Positions 46,633 to 57,548 of a DNA stretch of 64,000 bases are shown here, piece after piece. Position 1 is the first letter of the stretch. Every line of letters begins with the position of its first letter. The notes under the pieces are model-generated. The model was not told the DNA's origin, did no database searches, and saw only the letters and a list, made by a program, of their open reading frames with translations. The position numbers and the translations under genes are program-made. Origin of the DNA: Monocercomonoides exilis (taxonomy: Eukaryota; Preaxostyla; Oxymonadida; Polymastigidae); the NCBI GenBank assembly GCA_001643675.2, contig LSRY02000007.1, positions 129,001 to 193,000 on the forward strand, given 5' to 3'.

Positions 46633-48916
46633 TTATGACGAGGAAAGAGGCAGTGAAATGTTGGATGTGAACGGGACAGGCGAAGGTGCCGAGAGAAGTG
46701 GCTGCGCAATAAAGTCGACTTGCACAGATGGAACTGATGAATACGCCGCTGTGTAGAACGGAGTGCCAGAGGCAGCTTGATAAGTTGCGGGGCTGGCTTC
46801 TGCTTCTGTTTGAGCAGCATAAGTGTTACTTTGTGGTGAAGGCTCTTGATAAGACCCCGTGTTTGTTCCAATGCCCACTTTTGAAAGAGAAGACGCCACT
46901 TCCTCGATTGTTGCGGAACCTGGTTTTTCTGCCTCTTTCGAGCTCATCCCAAGTGGTTGCTGGGGCAGTTGCTGCGATGGAATGAATGGAGACTGCTGGG
47001 GAAGAAGAAAAGAAAGAGAGAAAGGAGAAAACGTATAGTTCTGCAGGTATCCAGGTGCTGATGCCAAAAACGGTGCCTGAAGCGACAGCAGCTGCGAAGG
47101 TGTCAAAGAATAAAGCGCAGATGGTGTTTGTATTTGAGCACCAGAATATTGCTGGGCTTGCTGGAGTTGAGAGAATTGTTGCTGCTGTTGAGTGGACGGT
47201 GAAAATGTCTGTTGCAGTGGCTGCAGCAGAGGCGCCAGCTGCTGCTGGCTATTTTGGAGGGATAGCTGAAGTGGCAGTTGTGATGAAGCAAATTGAGTGG
47301 GAGCTGAAGAAGGTGAAGAAGATGCATTTGGCAACGAAGACAATGAAGACGTCATCGGAAGCGCAAACGCTGCGCCTGAAGGCGTTTGAAGAACAGATGG
47401 TTGCTGAGATGATGCGTCTGCAGATGAAACTGATGGGGGTGTGTTTGCGAAGGCAGGAGATGTTGAATTTGATTGCAATTGATACGCACTGTTATCCAGC
47501 GGACCGAACTTGGGCAGTCCATCTGGCTGTGCCAAATACCTCGATGCCGGCTGCTCTGTGGCTGTTTTCTGTGTTGCAGAATTCAGGTCAGAGGGCGATC
47601 GGTATGCCCTTGTGGTGTCTGCAACAGGAGCAGGCGGATGATCAAAAATTGGTTGGGTGCTCTGAGTTGCTGAAAGAGGATAGGCTTGTTCAACAGGAGG
47701 CACAACAGCCTGCGCTTGTGAATGCTGCTGTTGCTCTTTCTTCTGAACTGCTACTGTTGATGTGATGTTTGCATTTTTCACATTCCTTTCAGCTCCTCCT
47801 CTGCGAGCATGAGACCCTCCTCTTTGCCCACCTTTTCCTTTCCATTGCTTTGGAAGATACCGCTGGCTCTTCAAATGATACAGCAACTGCTTTTCTTCTT
47901 CACTAACTTGACTGGCAGGAACAAAGATATCAGAAATATCAACAGAATGTGGTGTGAACGCAATTGGGGCGGATGACCCTTCGCTCGAAACAACATCAGA
48001 TCCTTGAGTTGAATTTGATCTGTTTACCGGTGCTTCAGAAACTGTTGTTTCATTCACCGTTTCAGAAGCTGACGGAGGTGGAAATTCTGCTTCCAAACTT
48101 TCGCTAAGCTTCAAATCTAAATTTTCAGCAGGCAAAGCCGGATCCAAAGTCCTTGTTGTATCAAAAACACTCTGAACACTTGAATCAATTTGTTGCGCAG
48201 ATAGTTGGGTAAATTCATAAGTTTCTGAAGGCTCTGGAAATGAAGGTAAAGAAGCATTTAACTTAGAGCTTTCTGATAGGAGTGCTGATTTTTCGTTTTT
48301 AAATGCAGAAAGTGTTGGGGTGATAATTTGCTGTTGTGAAGTCACGGATTGCACTCCAGATTTAAATTCTCGAGTATTTATTGGAAATTTTGGAATTAAT
48401 GCAGGAAATGCTATATCCTAAAAGTGATGTCATCAATAAAACAAAGAAATGTGATAAATGCAAGTTTATTCGACAAACTCCAGAGACGCTCTGAGCCAGC
48501 AATTGCTTTGTTGGAACCGTACGAATTTCTCCATCTGGATCAACGAAAACGTGATGGAAAGGCTGCAACGGATTGAGTGAAGGAGGATTTTTTCGTTTTG
48601 TGGAAAATGGGCAGTCAAGCTTTTATAAAGAAAGATATTTGAGTTAAACGTAACATTTTTTTCTTAAATAAATAGCAAACATGATGATGACCTCTGCATC
48701 CACAATTAAAGCAAATGTCCATCTTTAAAGAAGGGCAGTCTCTTCCAAGATGATTCTTTCCATGGCATTTATAACACTCCATCTTTTTCGGCTCATTTGG
48801 ATCAACCGTACATTCATCAGACGTATGTCCAGTTCCTTGACACCTGTTCATGCGCGTGTTATATCATTACAATGCAAGCAAAAAGGAAAAAATACAAACT
48901 TATTACATATTCTCAT
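46633..48916 (-). CDS. Three-CCHC zinc-knuckle, Gln/Ser-rich RNA-binding protein
   Basis: Likely binds single-stranded RNA; the exact role is unknown. I rebuilt four exons: 48900-48916 (17 nt), 48681-48843, 48479-48619 and 46633-48417, separated by 56-61-nt GT-AG introns, total 701 aa in frame. Splicing is supported by the zinc knuckles themselves. Knuckle 1 (CNKCQGTGHTSDEC) is completed across intron 1, knuckle 2 (CYKCHGKNHLGRDC) is within exon 2, and knuckle 3 (CFNCGCRGHHHLDC) is completed across intron 2. A stretch HVFVDPDGEIRTVPTKQLL follows. Then come an acidic Ser/Thr-rich part, an Arg/Gly patch (GGQRGGSHARRGG) and a long Gln/Pro/Ser-rich C-terminus. The architecture recalls AIR-type or splicing-linked zinc-knuckle proteins, but no defining extra domain is visible. 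Confidence 0.8.
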
Positions 48917-49046
48917 TTTCACGATCTAATGGGTTTTCTGATTCCGAATATTATAATATTTTCATCAATTTCAACATAAATATAACAAGCATGATGCATT
49001 TGACAACGGATAAATAATTTTTAACATTCATGACCATCATAAAAAA
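48917..49046. promoter_or_regulatory. 130-bp divergent promoter spacer
   Basis: It separates the start codons of the zinc-knuckle gene (minus) and the SET/MYND gene (plus). AT-rich; no specific motif recognised. Confidence 0.5.
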
Positions 49047-52000
49047 ATGTCGGAATTTAAAGAAAAAATCTTTAAAGAAAACTGTCCATTTTGTGTGTAT
49101 GAATCAAACGAAAAGGGACGTGGAATAATTGCAACGCAACCAATAAATCCGGGAAATGTGATTTTGAGAGAATCTGCAATTGTTCTTTTGCTTTACACAG
49201 GAAAGCAATCTTATTATTGTTCTTATTGCTCAGACAAACTAAATTTAGAAAGTTTGCTTCAATATGATGAAAATGCATGCATTAACTCGTATTTTTTCCA
49301 ACTTCTTTGCTTTAGAAGCTGTTCATTGCGAAAAATGTTCAAAAGTTTTTTATTGCAACGAAAGATGTAGAAATGCCGACTTATTTTCTCATCGCTTTGA
49401 ATGCAGAGCTTATTGTGAAGCATTAGATAATTTTTGCAGCAGCGATGATCTTTATTTGGCTCGTATTCTGTCAGTTCTTTATTATAATGAAATTTTATCA
49501 CAACAAATAAATACGCTCACTTGCCCACATGTACAACCATTCTCGGATTTATCTCCAGTTGAAAAATTATTTGATCTTACAGGTCATGAAGGATCACAAC
49601 TTGACGAAATTATCGAAACATCCAGAGCAAGCATTGAGGCATGCCTTTCTCTGGCGGCAAATGAAGAGTTATTGAGAATGTGTCAAACAGTTGTGAAATA
49701 TGGAATTCATAAGCATAAATGCGCAATTTGTGGAAAGCAGAAACTCTTCAAAGATGAAATTGCGCGACATTGTTGCTTGAAAGAATCTTCTAGTAAATCT
49801 TTTCAACATATTCTTTCAGACGGAGAAACAGAAGCAGAATTAATATGTTTATTTGATAAATGGAAAGCAAAATCAGAAAATGCTACAAAGAATTCATCGT
49901 CTTTGTCTGAAGTTAAGAATTGCCGCTCGTTTTTAAAAGAACTTCTTTTCCCTGTCATTGCGAAAGCATCAGGAATCTGCGACTGCAATGCTCATACCAT
50001 TTTCCCAGACACTGGATTTGGTGTTTATCATTTTGGCTCAATGTTCAACCATTCTTGCGCAGCAAACGCTGCATTCTGCCACGACTCCAAGGGGCGGATT
50101 CTGATTGTGTCTCTGCGGCCGATACGGACAGCGGAGGAGATATTTGTGGACTACTGCGACGTGAACATGCGGATGGAGCAGCGGCAGAGCGAACTTTCAG
50201 GGTGCTATCATTTCAGTTGCCAGTGTGAAAGATGTGTGAGGACGCTTTTGAAGAAGTTTGGAAACGGTGTGCGGAAAGCAGGAATTTCAGAAGATGCAAA
50301 GTTGCTAGATGAACGCTTTGGAAGAAAGGCTATGAAGAGAAGAAGAATGCAGAAACAAAAAGAGAGAAAGATGTTCAGAAGAAAAAAGAAGATGGAAGCG
50401 AGAGCAAAAATGAACGATGAAGAGAAATCAGATCATTCATCATCAGGAAACAGTAATTCTTCAGATGAAATTGAAACAGAAAGTGAAACTTCATCCGAAT
50501 CTGAAGTAACAGACAGCTCTACGCTTTATGGTGAAATTGATGAGTATGGAGGATTTGGAGGCGCATGGGGAATGATGGAAAGGGATGATACTTCCAGTGA
50601 AGAGGATAACAGTGAAGTTTGCGATGAGAGCAAAGAGCAGTGTGTGGCAATTGAAAGGAAAGAAGTAGAAAATATTTCCATTCAAAAGGCAGAAGGAAAG
50701 ATTTCAAAAAGGCAAAAGATGAATCATACTCCTTTTTTAAACGAGTGGGAAATACCAAAAATGCCAGATTATGGAGAGGAAATAAACTCCAAAGTTGAAC
50801 TTGATGTAATGAAGCAGAGAATTTCCGAAATGAAGAATCAATCAAGCTCTTTTAATGAATCATCTAACAAAACAGCAGAGCTGCAAAAGTCGTCTCTATC
50901 TTCTTTCGGGGGAAAAATGCCTGTCCATCCGTATGTGTCTGTTGATGAAGCGATATTTGAGGCTGAGAGGGAGATGCGAATGATGAGCGGAGTTGAATGG
51001 GACGATGTACTTGCCTGTTGGTGCTGCTGGGAATGCGGCTCTCCACTGAAAGAAGTCAGAACATCGGTTGTGAAGAAAGAGATAGAAAAGATGAAGGAAA
51101 GAGAGAAGGAAAGAGACAAAAGAGAAGGAAGACTGAAAAAAGAACAAACAGAAAATGAAAAGAGCGATGAAGAAGATGAGGAAGAAGAAGAAGAAGAAGA
51201 AGAAGAAGAAGATATCACATATTATCTTGATCAATTGCTGGAGCGTGTTCAGTCATATGAATGGAAGGAAGGAGAAACAGCCGCAGAGGAAGAGGCTCGT
51301 ATTGGTATTACAAACGAAGAAAGAGAGATTGAAAGGGCTCTTTCAGATTTCGACGGGGAAGAATCAATTGAAAGTGTCATTAAAAGATTGCGCAAATTAA
51401 ATGAAGATGAAGATGGTGGCGCACTCAAAGAAAAAGTGGAACAAAATTGTGTTTCTGTATCGACAGTATTTTCTTCAAAGGAAACGTCTTCATTCAGTTT
51501 ATCTCCATTTAGCTCAGATTACAGAGACTATAAGTATGTTTATTTTTGTCGACATCATCCCATCAAGCATAAGATTATTGCAGGAAATCGAGCTATGCTA
51601 TTTAATGAAAGAATGTCGCATGCTTGCCGACAACTCAATCGCTTGTGGGTGAGATGCGAAAACTTGGGAGTGAAGCTTCCACTTGATTTCCCAGAGTTTG
51701 CTTTGTCCCAATTTCTTGGGACCATTCGCGTGTTTCAGAGGTTGCTGCATCCGTTCAATGAGCTTCTTGTCGAAGCTGTTGGTGGATATGTGACAGTTGT
51801 GTATAATTCGCTTGTTGTGTCAAACATGTTTGAGGTTAATCGAATATCATCTTTGAATCATTCAGCTGACAAGCAAAAAGCAGGCTATGGTATATCACCA
51901 AAAGAAAAATCAACGAAGAGCAACTTGTGCATTAAAGAGTTGTCAAATGAATCTGCTTCATCTTTAGCAATTTCAGCCACTTCATCATCAACATATTCAT

Positions 52001-52593
52001 CTACTCCTTCGCTTTCTTCAACGCATACTGCTTTGTCTCATTATATTTCACAACATCTGTCTTTTTCTCCAAGAGTCTTCCTCTCGCCTTTTTTCTCGCA
52101 AAAAGTTGTTTCAGCAGCAGCTCGATATTTTGCCAGGATTGTGCAGCTGTTGTACTATCCATCAGCTCCGCGGCGTGTTCTTGATTTGAAAATGTGCGGA
52201 ATTGTGTTGATGCTTTGTGCAGAATACACTCCAAAGGATGATAATGTGTCAAATTATGGAGAAGAAATGCAACATCAAACAGAAAAATCATTTTCTCAAT
52301 CTGTTTTTGCGGATGGTGTTAGTTTGCTGCTTCGTTCAAAAGAAGAAGGAATTGTTTGCTTTGGAGAAAATCATTGCGAGATTAAAGAGATTGATTTATG
52401 GCTGAAAGGAGGATGGAAAAAACTGTGGCACTATCAACGCAGGCAAAAGGCTTACGCGTTTTTAGCTTTGAAACGAGCAAAGGAAGAGATGATGCTCAAC
52501 AAAGAAAGTGAGAGAGATTTTGTTGAATTTGAAAGAAGAGTTGAGGAAAGTTTTAAAAACATTGAGGATGAAAATGAGAAAGAAAAAACATGA
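49047..52593 (+). CDS. SET and MYND domain (SMYD-like) methyltransferase
   Basis: A likely protein-lysine methyltransferase using S-adenosylmethionine. Exon 1 is 49047-49251 and exon 2 is 49316-52593, with a 64-nt GTTTGC...TTTAG intron; about 1,160 aa, over twice the usual SMYD length. The start of the split SET domain (KGRGIIATQPINPG, the cofactor-binding Gly motif) precedes a MYND zinc finger whose first Cys pair (CSYCSDKL) is in exon 1 and the rest (CEKCSKVFYC, HRFECRAYC) in exon 2. The SET core near 50025-50160 has MFNHSCAANA and EEIFVDYCD, followed by a post-SET Cys cluster (CQCERC). The C-terminal half contains long acidic and Lys/Glu stretches (50330-50680, 51060-51215), a CWCCWECG cluster, and helical sequence typical of the SMYD C-lobe. 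Histone or non-histone substrates cannot be told apart. Confidence 0.88.
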
Positions 52594-53225
52594 AACAAAC
52601 AATTTTAAAGGAGAAGACAAAAAATAGAAAAATGCTTCAAATTATTCGTAATATGATCATTTACAAAAGGATTTACTTTGTTATGATTGAGGAGTGATCC
52701 TTGAAACAAGGCTATACTTCCAAAAATTAAAAAGAGCACTTTATCGATGAGATTATCAAATTGCATGAGAAAATAAGATTGTTTATTCAACATTTTTCAG
52801 TTTGTTGTTTTGTAATCGAAATTTTATTAATTTTTACAAAGCCATCTTTCATGAAGATGTTGGTATTTATGCAAATTCCTTTGTCTGTGAAAAATAATGA
52901 GTTTAAAACTATTTATTCCATCTGATGTTTTTCACTTACAAACGAAATATGAGGATCGAAACAGCCGAAAAACAGAAAATGAAGAAAATGAAGAGCATTT
53001 GCAAAATAACTAAGCAATGAAATTTTTATCTTTGAATGTTTCAGAACCTTGTAAATAAATGTATAATAAACTTCTATCCACACGTTACAAACATATCAAG
53101 AAGAAAATGAAAAAAGAAAATGAATAACTTTAATCGCTCATTGTTTCTATTGGGAACAAAACATAGACAAACAAATCTATAACTCAAAATTCAGTGCGAG
53201 CATCTTCTCCCACACTCATTGAAGA
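52594..53225. other. AT-rich convergent spacer
   Basis: No gene seen between the 3' ends of the SMYD-like and importin-like genes; it must contain both 3' processing signals. Confidence 0.7.
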
Positions 53226-56200
53226 TTAAACATCATCTACCCAATCAAAGAACCGATCCAATAAATACCTGGCCTTGGTCTGAATGCTGCTTTTATTGCT
53301 GTTTGCATCCTGCGTAATGCCTTCTCTTCTGAAAACGTCTTCGCCCTCGTTTGCTGCAGCTTGGAGTACGGAATTACCCTCACAGCTCACAACAAGCTGA
53401 GCTATTGGATTATCCTTTGTGTTGATAACAGGATCATGTGTTGTTGGTACAAAAGATTCGAACTCTGACTCTTCCTCGATTACTCCTCTCATTCCACTCG
53501 TGGATGTGTTTGCAAAATGACTCGGAAGCGACTGTTGTTGAGATTCTCCATTCATCGACGCATTAGAGCCTTCTGCAATCATTCCATTACCAACATCGTT
53601 AGTGCCTGCTTGGGTGAAAAGTGGAGGCAAGCTCACTGGCTCACTTTCCATTGTGGAGGGGTGTTGCATCTTTGCAATATCTTCCTCCATTCCAGTTCTA
53701 TTGCCTCTTTCTTCATTGTCCATCTCCTCCTGGTTAAGACTGAGTGCAAGACGTCTTCCGTGCTCCAGAAGTAGTTCAAGTGTCAGGATGCACTTCTCTG
53801 AAGCAGAATGCCCGCTGATTCCAATCCCCGCACATAGCAATGCAATCAAAAGACATACATACATAGAATTCGCGATGTTCCTCACCTGAGTAGCCACAGA
53901 ATTCTCTGAGCTGTCATACTCCAAGCTGTGCTCAGTCGATGATGAAGAAATCATTGCATCTGAAAGCTGTGCCAAAACCAGCGATTGCTGCTCGTCATTT
54001 CCATCAATCGTATTGCACAAAACCCAAAGTGCTTCGACTTTCTCTGGAAAAGACAGCTTTGATGTTTTGAATATTTCGACAGTTGGGAACGATGAGGAAT
54101 ACGAAGAAGTTTCAGATAGCTTGCCGGTAAATAGATTCAGAACAGATACAATCACTCCATTGTCGAAAATGAACTGACGCTGAAGACAAGATCCTGAAGC
54201 AATATTCGACAGCATCCAGAGTATCAGAGCAAGCGGGAAAGGAGGAGTTGTTTTCTCTGAGATTAATGACTTTGAAGGAAGACTTTGCAGCAAAAATGTA
54301 GAAAATGACGCAGATGTAAAAACGGGAGAAGCAGACTGCAACTGATGAGAAACAAAGCCAATTGGATTGTTGAAAGGAGTCATTGAAGTTGAAGATAAAA
54401 ATAAGGAAGAAGAAGAAGATAGTGAAGAAGAAGTTGAAGACATTGCTTGTGAAGCACTTATTTCCCTCATATCGTCTTTTCTAATTGCTGCTAATGCCAG
54501 TTTTGAATGAGGATACTCGTGTGGAACAGAACTTGGATCTTTGACTGATGGAGGAAGCAAAGAAAGAACAATGTTAAGCGCTCCCATTTTTAGTATAAAT
54601 TCTGTCACGTTTTCGTTTATTGCGATGCAGTTGCCAAGAAAAGGGATGAGATAAGACGTAAGTGATTGATATTGTTGGCACAAAAGAAGAGTTGCACTGT
54701 AGATGATGTTATACTTCAATATAGTTTTAATTGATTGAATGAAATATGGCTCTTCCAATGGAATTGGCACAGTTGAATCAGAAGTCATCAAAGAAGTTGA
54801 GTTGCTTTCAAAAGAAGGTGCAATTGAAGCTGAACTAAATGAGACAGGTGGCAGATGCAATGCAGATCCTAAAGAAGAAGCATTCGAGCTAGTAACACTG
54901 CTGCAATCGAATGAAGAGTTGTAAGATGATTGCGGAGTTGCCTGGACAGAAGCAGAAGAGAAAGGGTTTGTAAAGGATGAAGTGGAAGAAGCTGAAGTGG
55001 TGGAAGTGTTGAATGTGGATGACGTTGTGGATGATGACATGGGTGTGAAAGCAGATAAGGATGCGAATGAAGTGGAAGGGGTGGCAGAAGTGAATGTTGA
55101 TGTGAATGGGGAAGTGGTGGATGATGCAAAAGAAGAAGAGGAAGAAGAATATTGTGGTGGAGGTGGAGGAAGTGATTGTGATGGTTGATAATTTGTGAAT
55201 GGAGAGCTGACTGAAGGCAAAGAGCCAAACGGGAAAGGGTACGAAGACGATGTGGATGATGAAGAAGACAAAGACGATGAAAAATCAGGATCTGAAGCAG
55301 AGGGAGCAGTTGACGTGAAAGAGACATTCAAAGGTGGGGAATTCGTGAAGGAAAGTTTCGATTCGTTTTGAGTGGAGTAAGAAGTTTGCCCGAACAATGA
55401 GGCAATTGGATCGTCCCCCCAGCTGACTTCATTTTCGTGCTCTTGTGAAGCAAGTGGAAATATGCCCTGCTGTCCGTTTCCTCCAAACTTGGAAGCATTT
55501 CCTGCATCATCGTCACCATCATCATCGCTCCAGCTCTTTTCATCAGCATACTCTGCAAGTTCATCAGAGCAATCTGTTCCTTTCTTTTCTTTGCCTCGTC
55601 CACGCCGCTGTGTTTCTGCCGATGCTCCTTCTTTTGCTTTGTCTCCGTTTCTATCTCCTTTAAATAGATCGCTTATTGGCAAGCTTATCAAATGCGTCAT
55701 CACTCGAAGCGAATAACATGCAGCAGAAAATGCAGACTTTCTGTTGCCTTCTTCGTATTTTTTTCTTTTTTCCCTTTTCAGCTCATTTGAAACATGTAAT
55801 AGTTTGTTCATCGTCAGCTCATTTCCAACACCACTGCCCAACGGAAGTATCATGCTCGATGCTTCAAATACTTCGCTATCCAGTGCATTTGCACAATATA
55901 GAAAGATCTGACAAAAACAGACGGTGCGCGGGCACAATTCCTTCTGCAACGACGTACTCATCGGCTCCTGTGTCATATTGGCGAATAGATGAGCAAGAAT
56001 ACAGCAGAAGTTGAACGATATTGGAGTGATTGTGCTGCTTGACGTGTTCTCAACAGAGCCTTCAAATGAATCGTCTCCGCCTGAACTGAAAATCGAGTTG
56101 GGTTGTCCAAATAGAGAGATTGTTTGTAAATTCTCATCTGATTCTTCTGCCATTTGGTTGCGTTCTGCCAGTGACGGGACAGAGAGTGGTGCGAATGGTG

Positions 56201-57213
56201 GAATAGTTTCTTGGGCACGTGGAGGCTTGCTGCTGTGAGTGTTTTTGTACTCTTGCTCCTTTCTAGAATTTAAGGCTTGTGAAAGAATGTTTGCAGTTTC
56301 ATCTAGGATTGACGAAAGAAGAACAAATAGTTGCGGGTTTAGAAGACGTTCGCGCATGTCTTTTGGACCTGCCATTAAGTATGCAATGCATTGAAGAGCC
56401 TTGATGCATAAACATGAAAAATAGATTCATAATCAACATTTGTATTAAAAAATTTATAATCAGTAAAAATACTTGTTCTCTGAGTGGACTGTTTGGAACA
56501 GAAAGAAAGTAAGTAAGTATATCAGGAATTCCAGAATGTGATATATGCACACAACATTTCACAGAAATTGAAGCTTTATTTGATAAAGAGATGGTTGTTT
56601 ATTTAAAAATTAATCAACAATTGTCAGTTTTCACACTGTACATTGCAATGATGCAGAGTGCCTTGCAAACTACACTTAATTCTTGCGTGTTGGATAAAAA
56701 TGGCAAAATTGATTTGGTGAAGTCGGCTGGAGTAAGAACTTCAGCAATATCTTTATCACCTGATCGAAAAATTCAAAAACATGACATAATCGAGCAAGTG
56801 ATAAGGTGCAAATTGCATTTCTGATGCAAACCAATGCAAAGAATATTCATTACTTCACTGAAGCAATTAAAAATTTGACGTGAATCTTGAGAAGTCGACA
56901 GTTTCAAAAGAATCAAAAATTGCTCTTTCTGAAAAACAATAAAAAATAAAATTTTAAATTCTTAAATTTTTATTAATTTCAATTTAAAGCACACAAGTTT
57001 ATTAACTATTGCTCGTTTTTCTGGTGTTAACATCCCTTTTCTTCCTTGATCAAGAAAAAGATTTCTGTGTTGATTTCTAAGTTCTGTTGTGTGGATCTGC
57101 CTCATTTTGCTGACAGGAGATGTGTCCTCGCCATCAAAAGTGCGAAATCGTGTGCCACTTCTTTGATTAAGTGCGAATTGTCTTGAAATGATTCGATCAT
57201 ATTCTTTATCCAT
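53226..57213 (-). CDS. Importin-alpha-like armadillo protein, enlarged
   Basis: Probably an adaptor that carries nuclear-localisation-signal cargo to importin-beta. I rebuilt five exons: 56995-57213, 56859-56928, 56619-56759, 56473-56573 and 53226-56399; introns are 45-99 nt, GT-AG, phases consistent, total about 1,234 aa versus about 530 normally. The N-terminus has a basic stretch (TRFRTFDGED, KMRQIHTTELRNQHR) like the importin-beta-binding domain. ARM repeats follow: SGIPDILTYFLS with PLREQALQCIAYLMAGP, and further on FLGNCIAINE, LALILWMLSNIASGS and VEALWVLCNTIDGNDEQQ. Large Ser/Thr/Pro-rich inserts (54780-55470) and an acidic patch (55500-55620) separate the repeats. The conserved ARM Trp/Asn positions are only partly kept. 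A generic ARM protein is the alternative. Confidence 0.75.
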
Positions 57214-57548
57214 TTCACTTTTGTTATGGTCTCAGTCGTTTGAAGAAAAGAACCACAAAATTTGTTCTTATTTCAGAAAATTCTCAAACATTGAATACTA
57301 TTATAACCTTTTTTATTATTGTTTATCTGACCCTTACTGCATTTAATCAAAAATTAGGTACTTTTATAAAGGAAGATAAAAAAGTTGAAATCAAAAATAT
57401 TGGTAATATGTCAAGAACAATTCGTTCTTTTTCTCAAATTAAAACTCGGTATTCCCAAAGAAATATTCAAAATTTAATAATTAACTCGTACATTGCGACG
57501 TTTGAAATGAGAAATCAAAATTATTTTGAAAAAATGTGTTTGTCACTA
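57214..57548. other. Spacer between two minus-strand genes
   Basis: 335 bp of AT-rich sequence between the stop of the Ser-rich gene and the start of the importin-like gene. A plus-strand open frame (57240-57596) crosses it but looks like chance. Confidence 0.6.

Noticed and set aside
48852-49040. Longer upstream coding exon for the zinc-knuckle gene (an open frame with two His and Cys)
   Set aside because: It cannot supply the C-x2-C spacing of knuckle 1, whereas the 17-nt exon at 48900-48916 does so with a GT donor.
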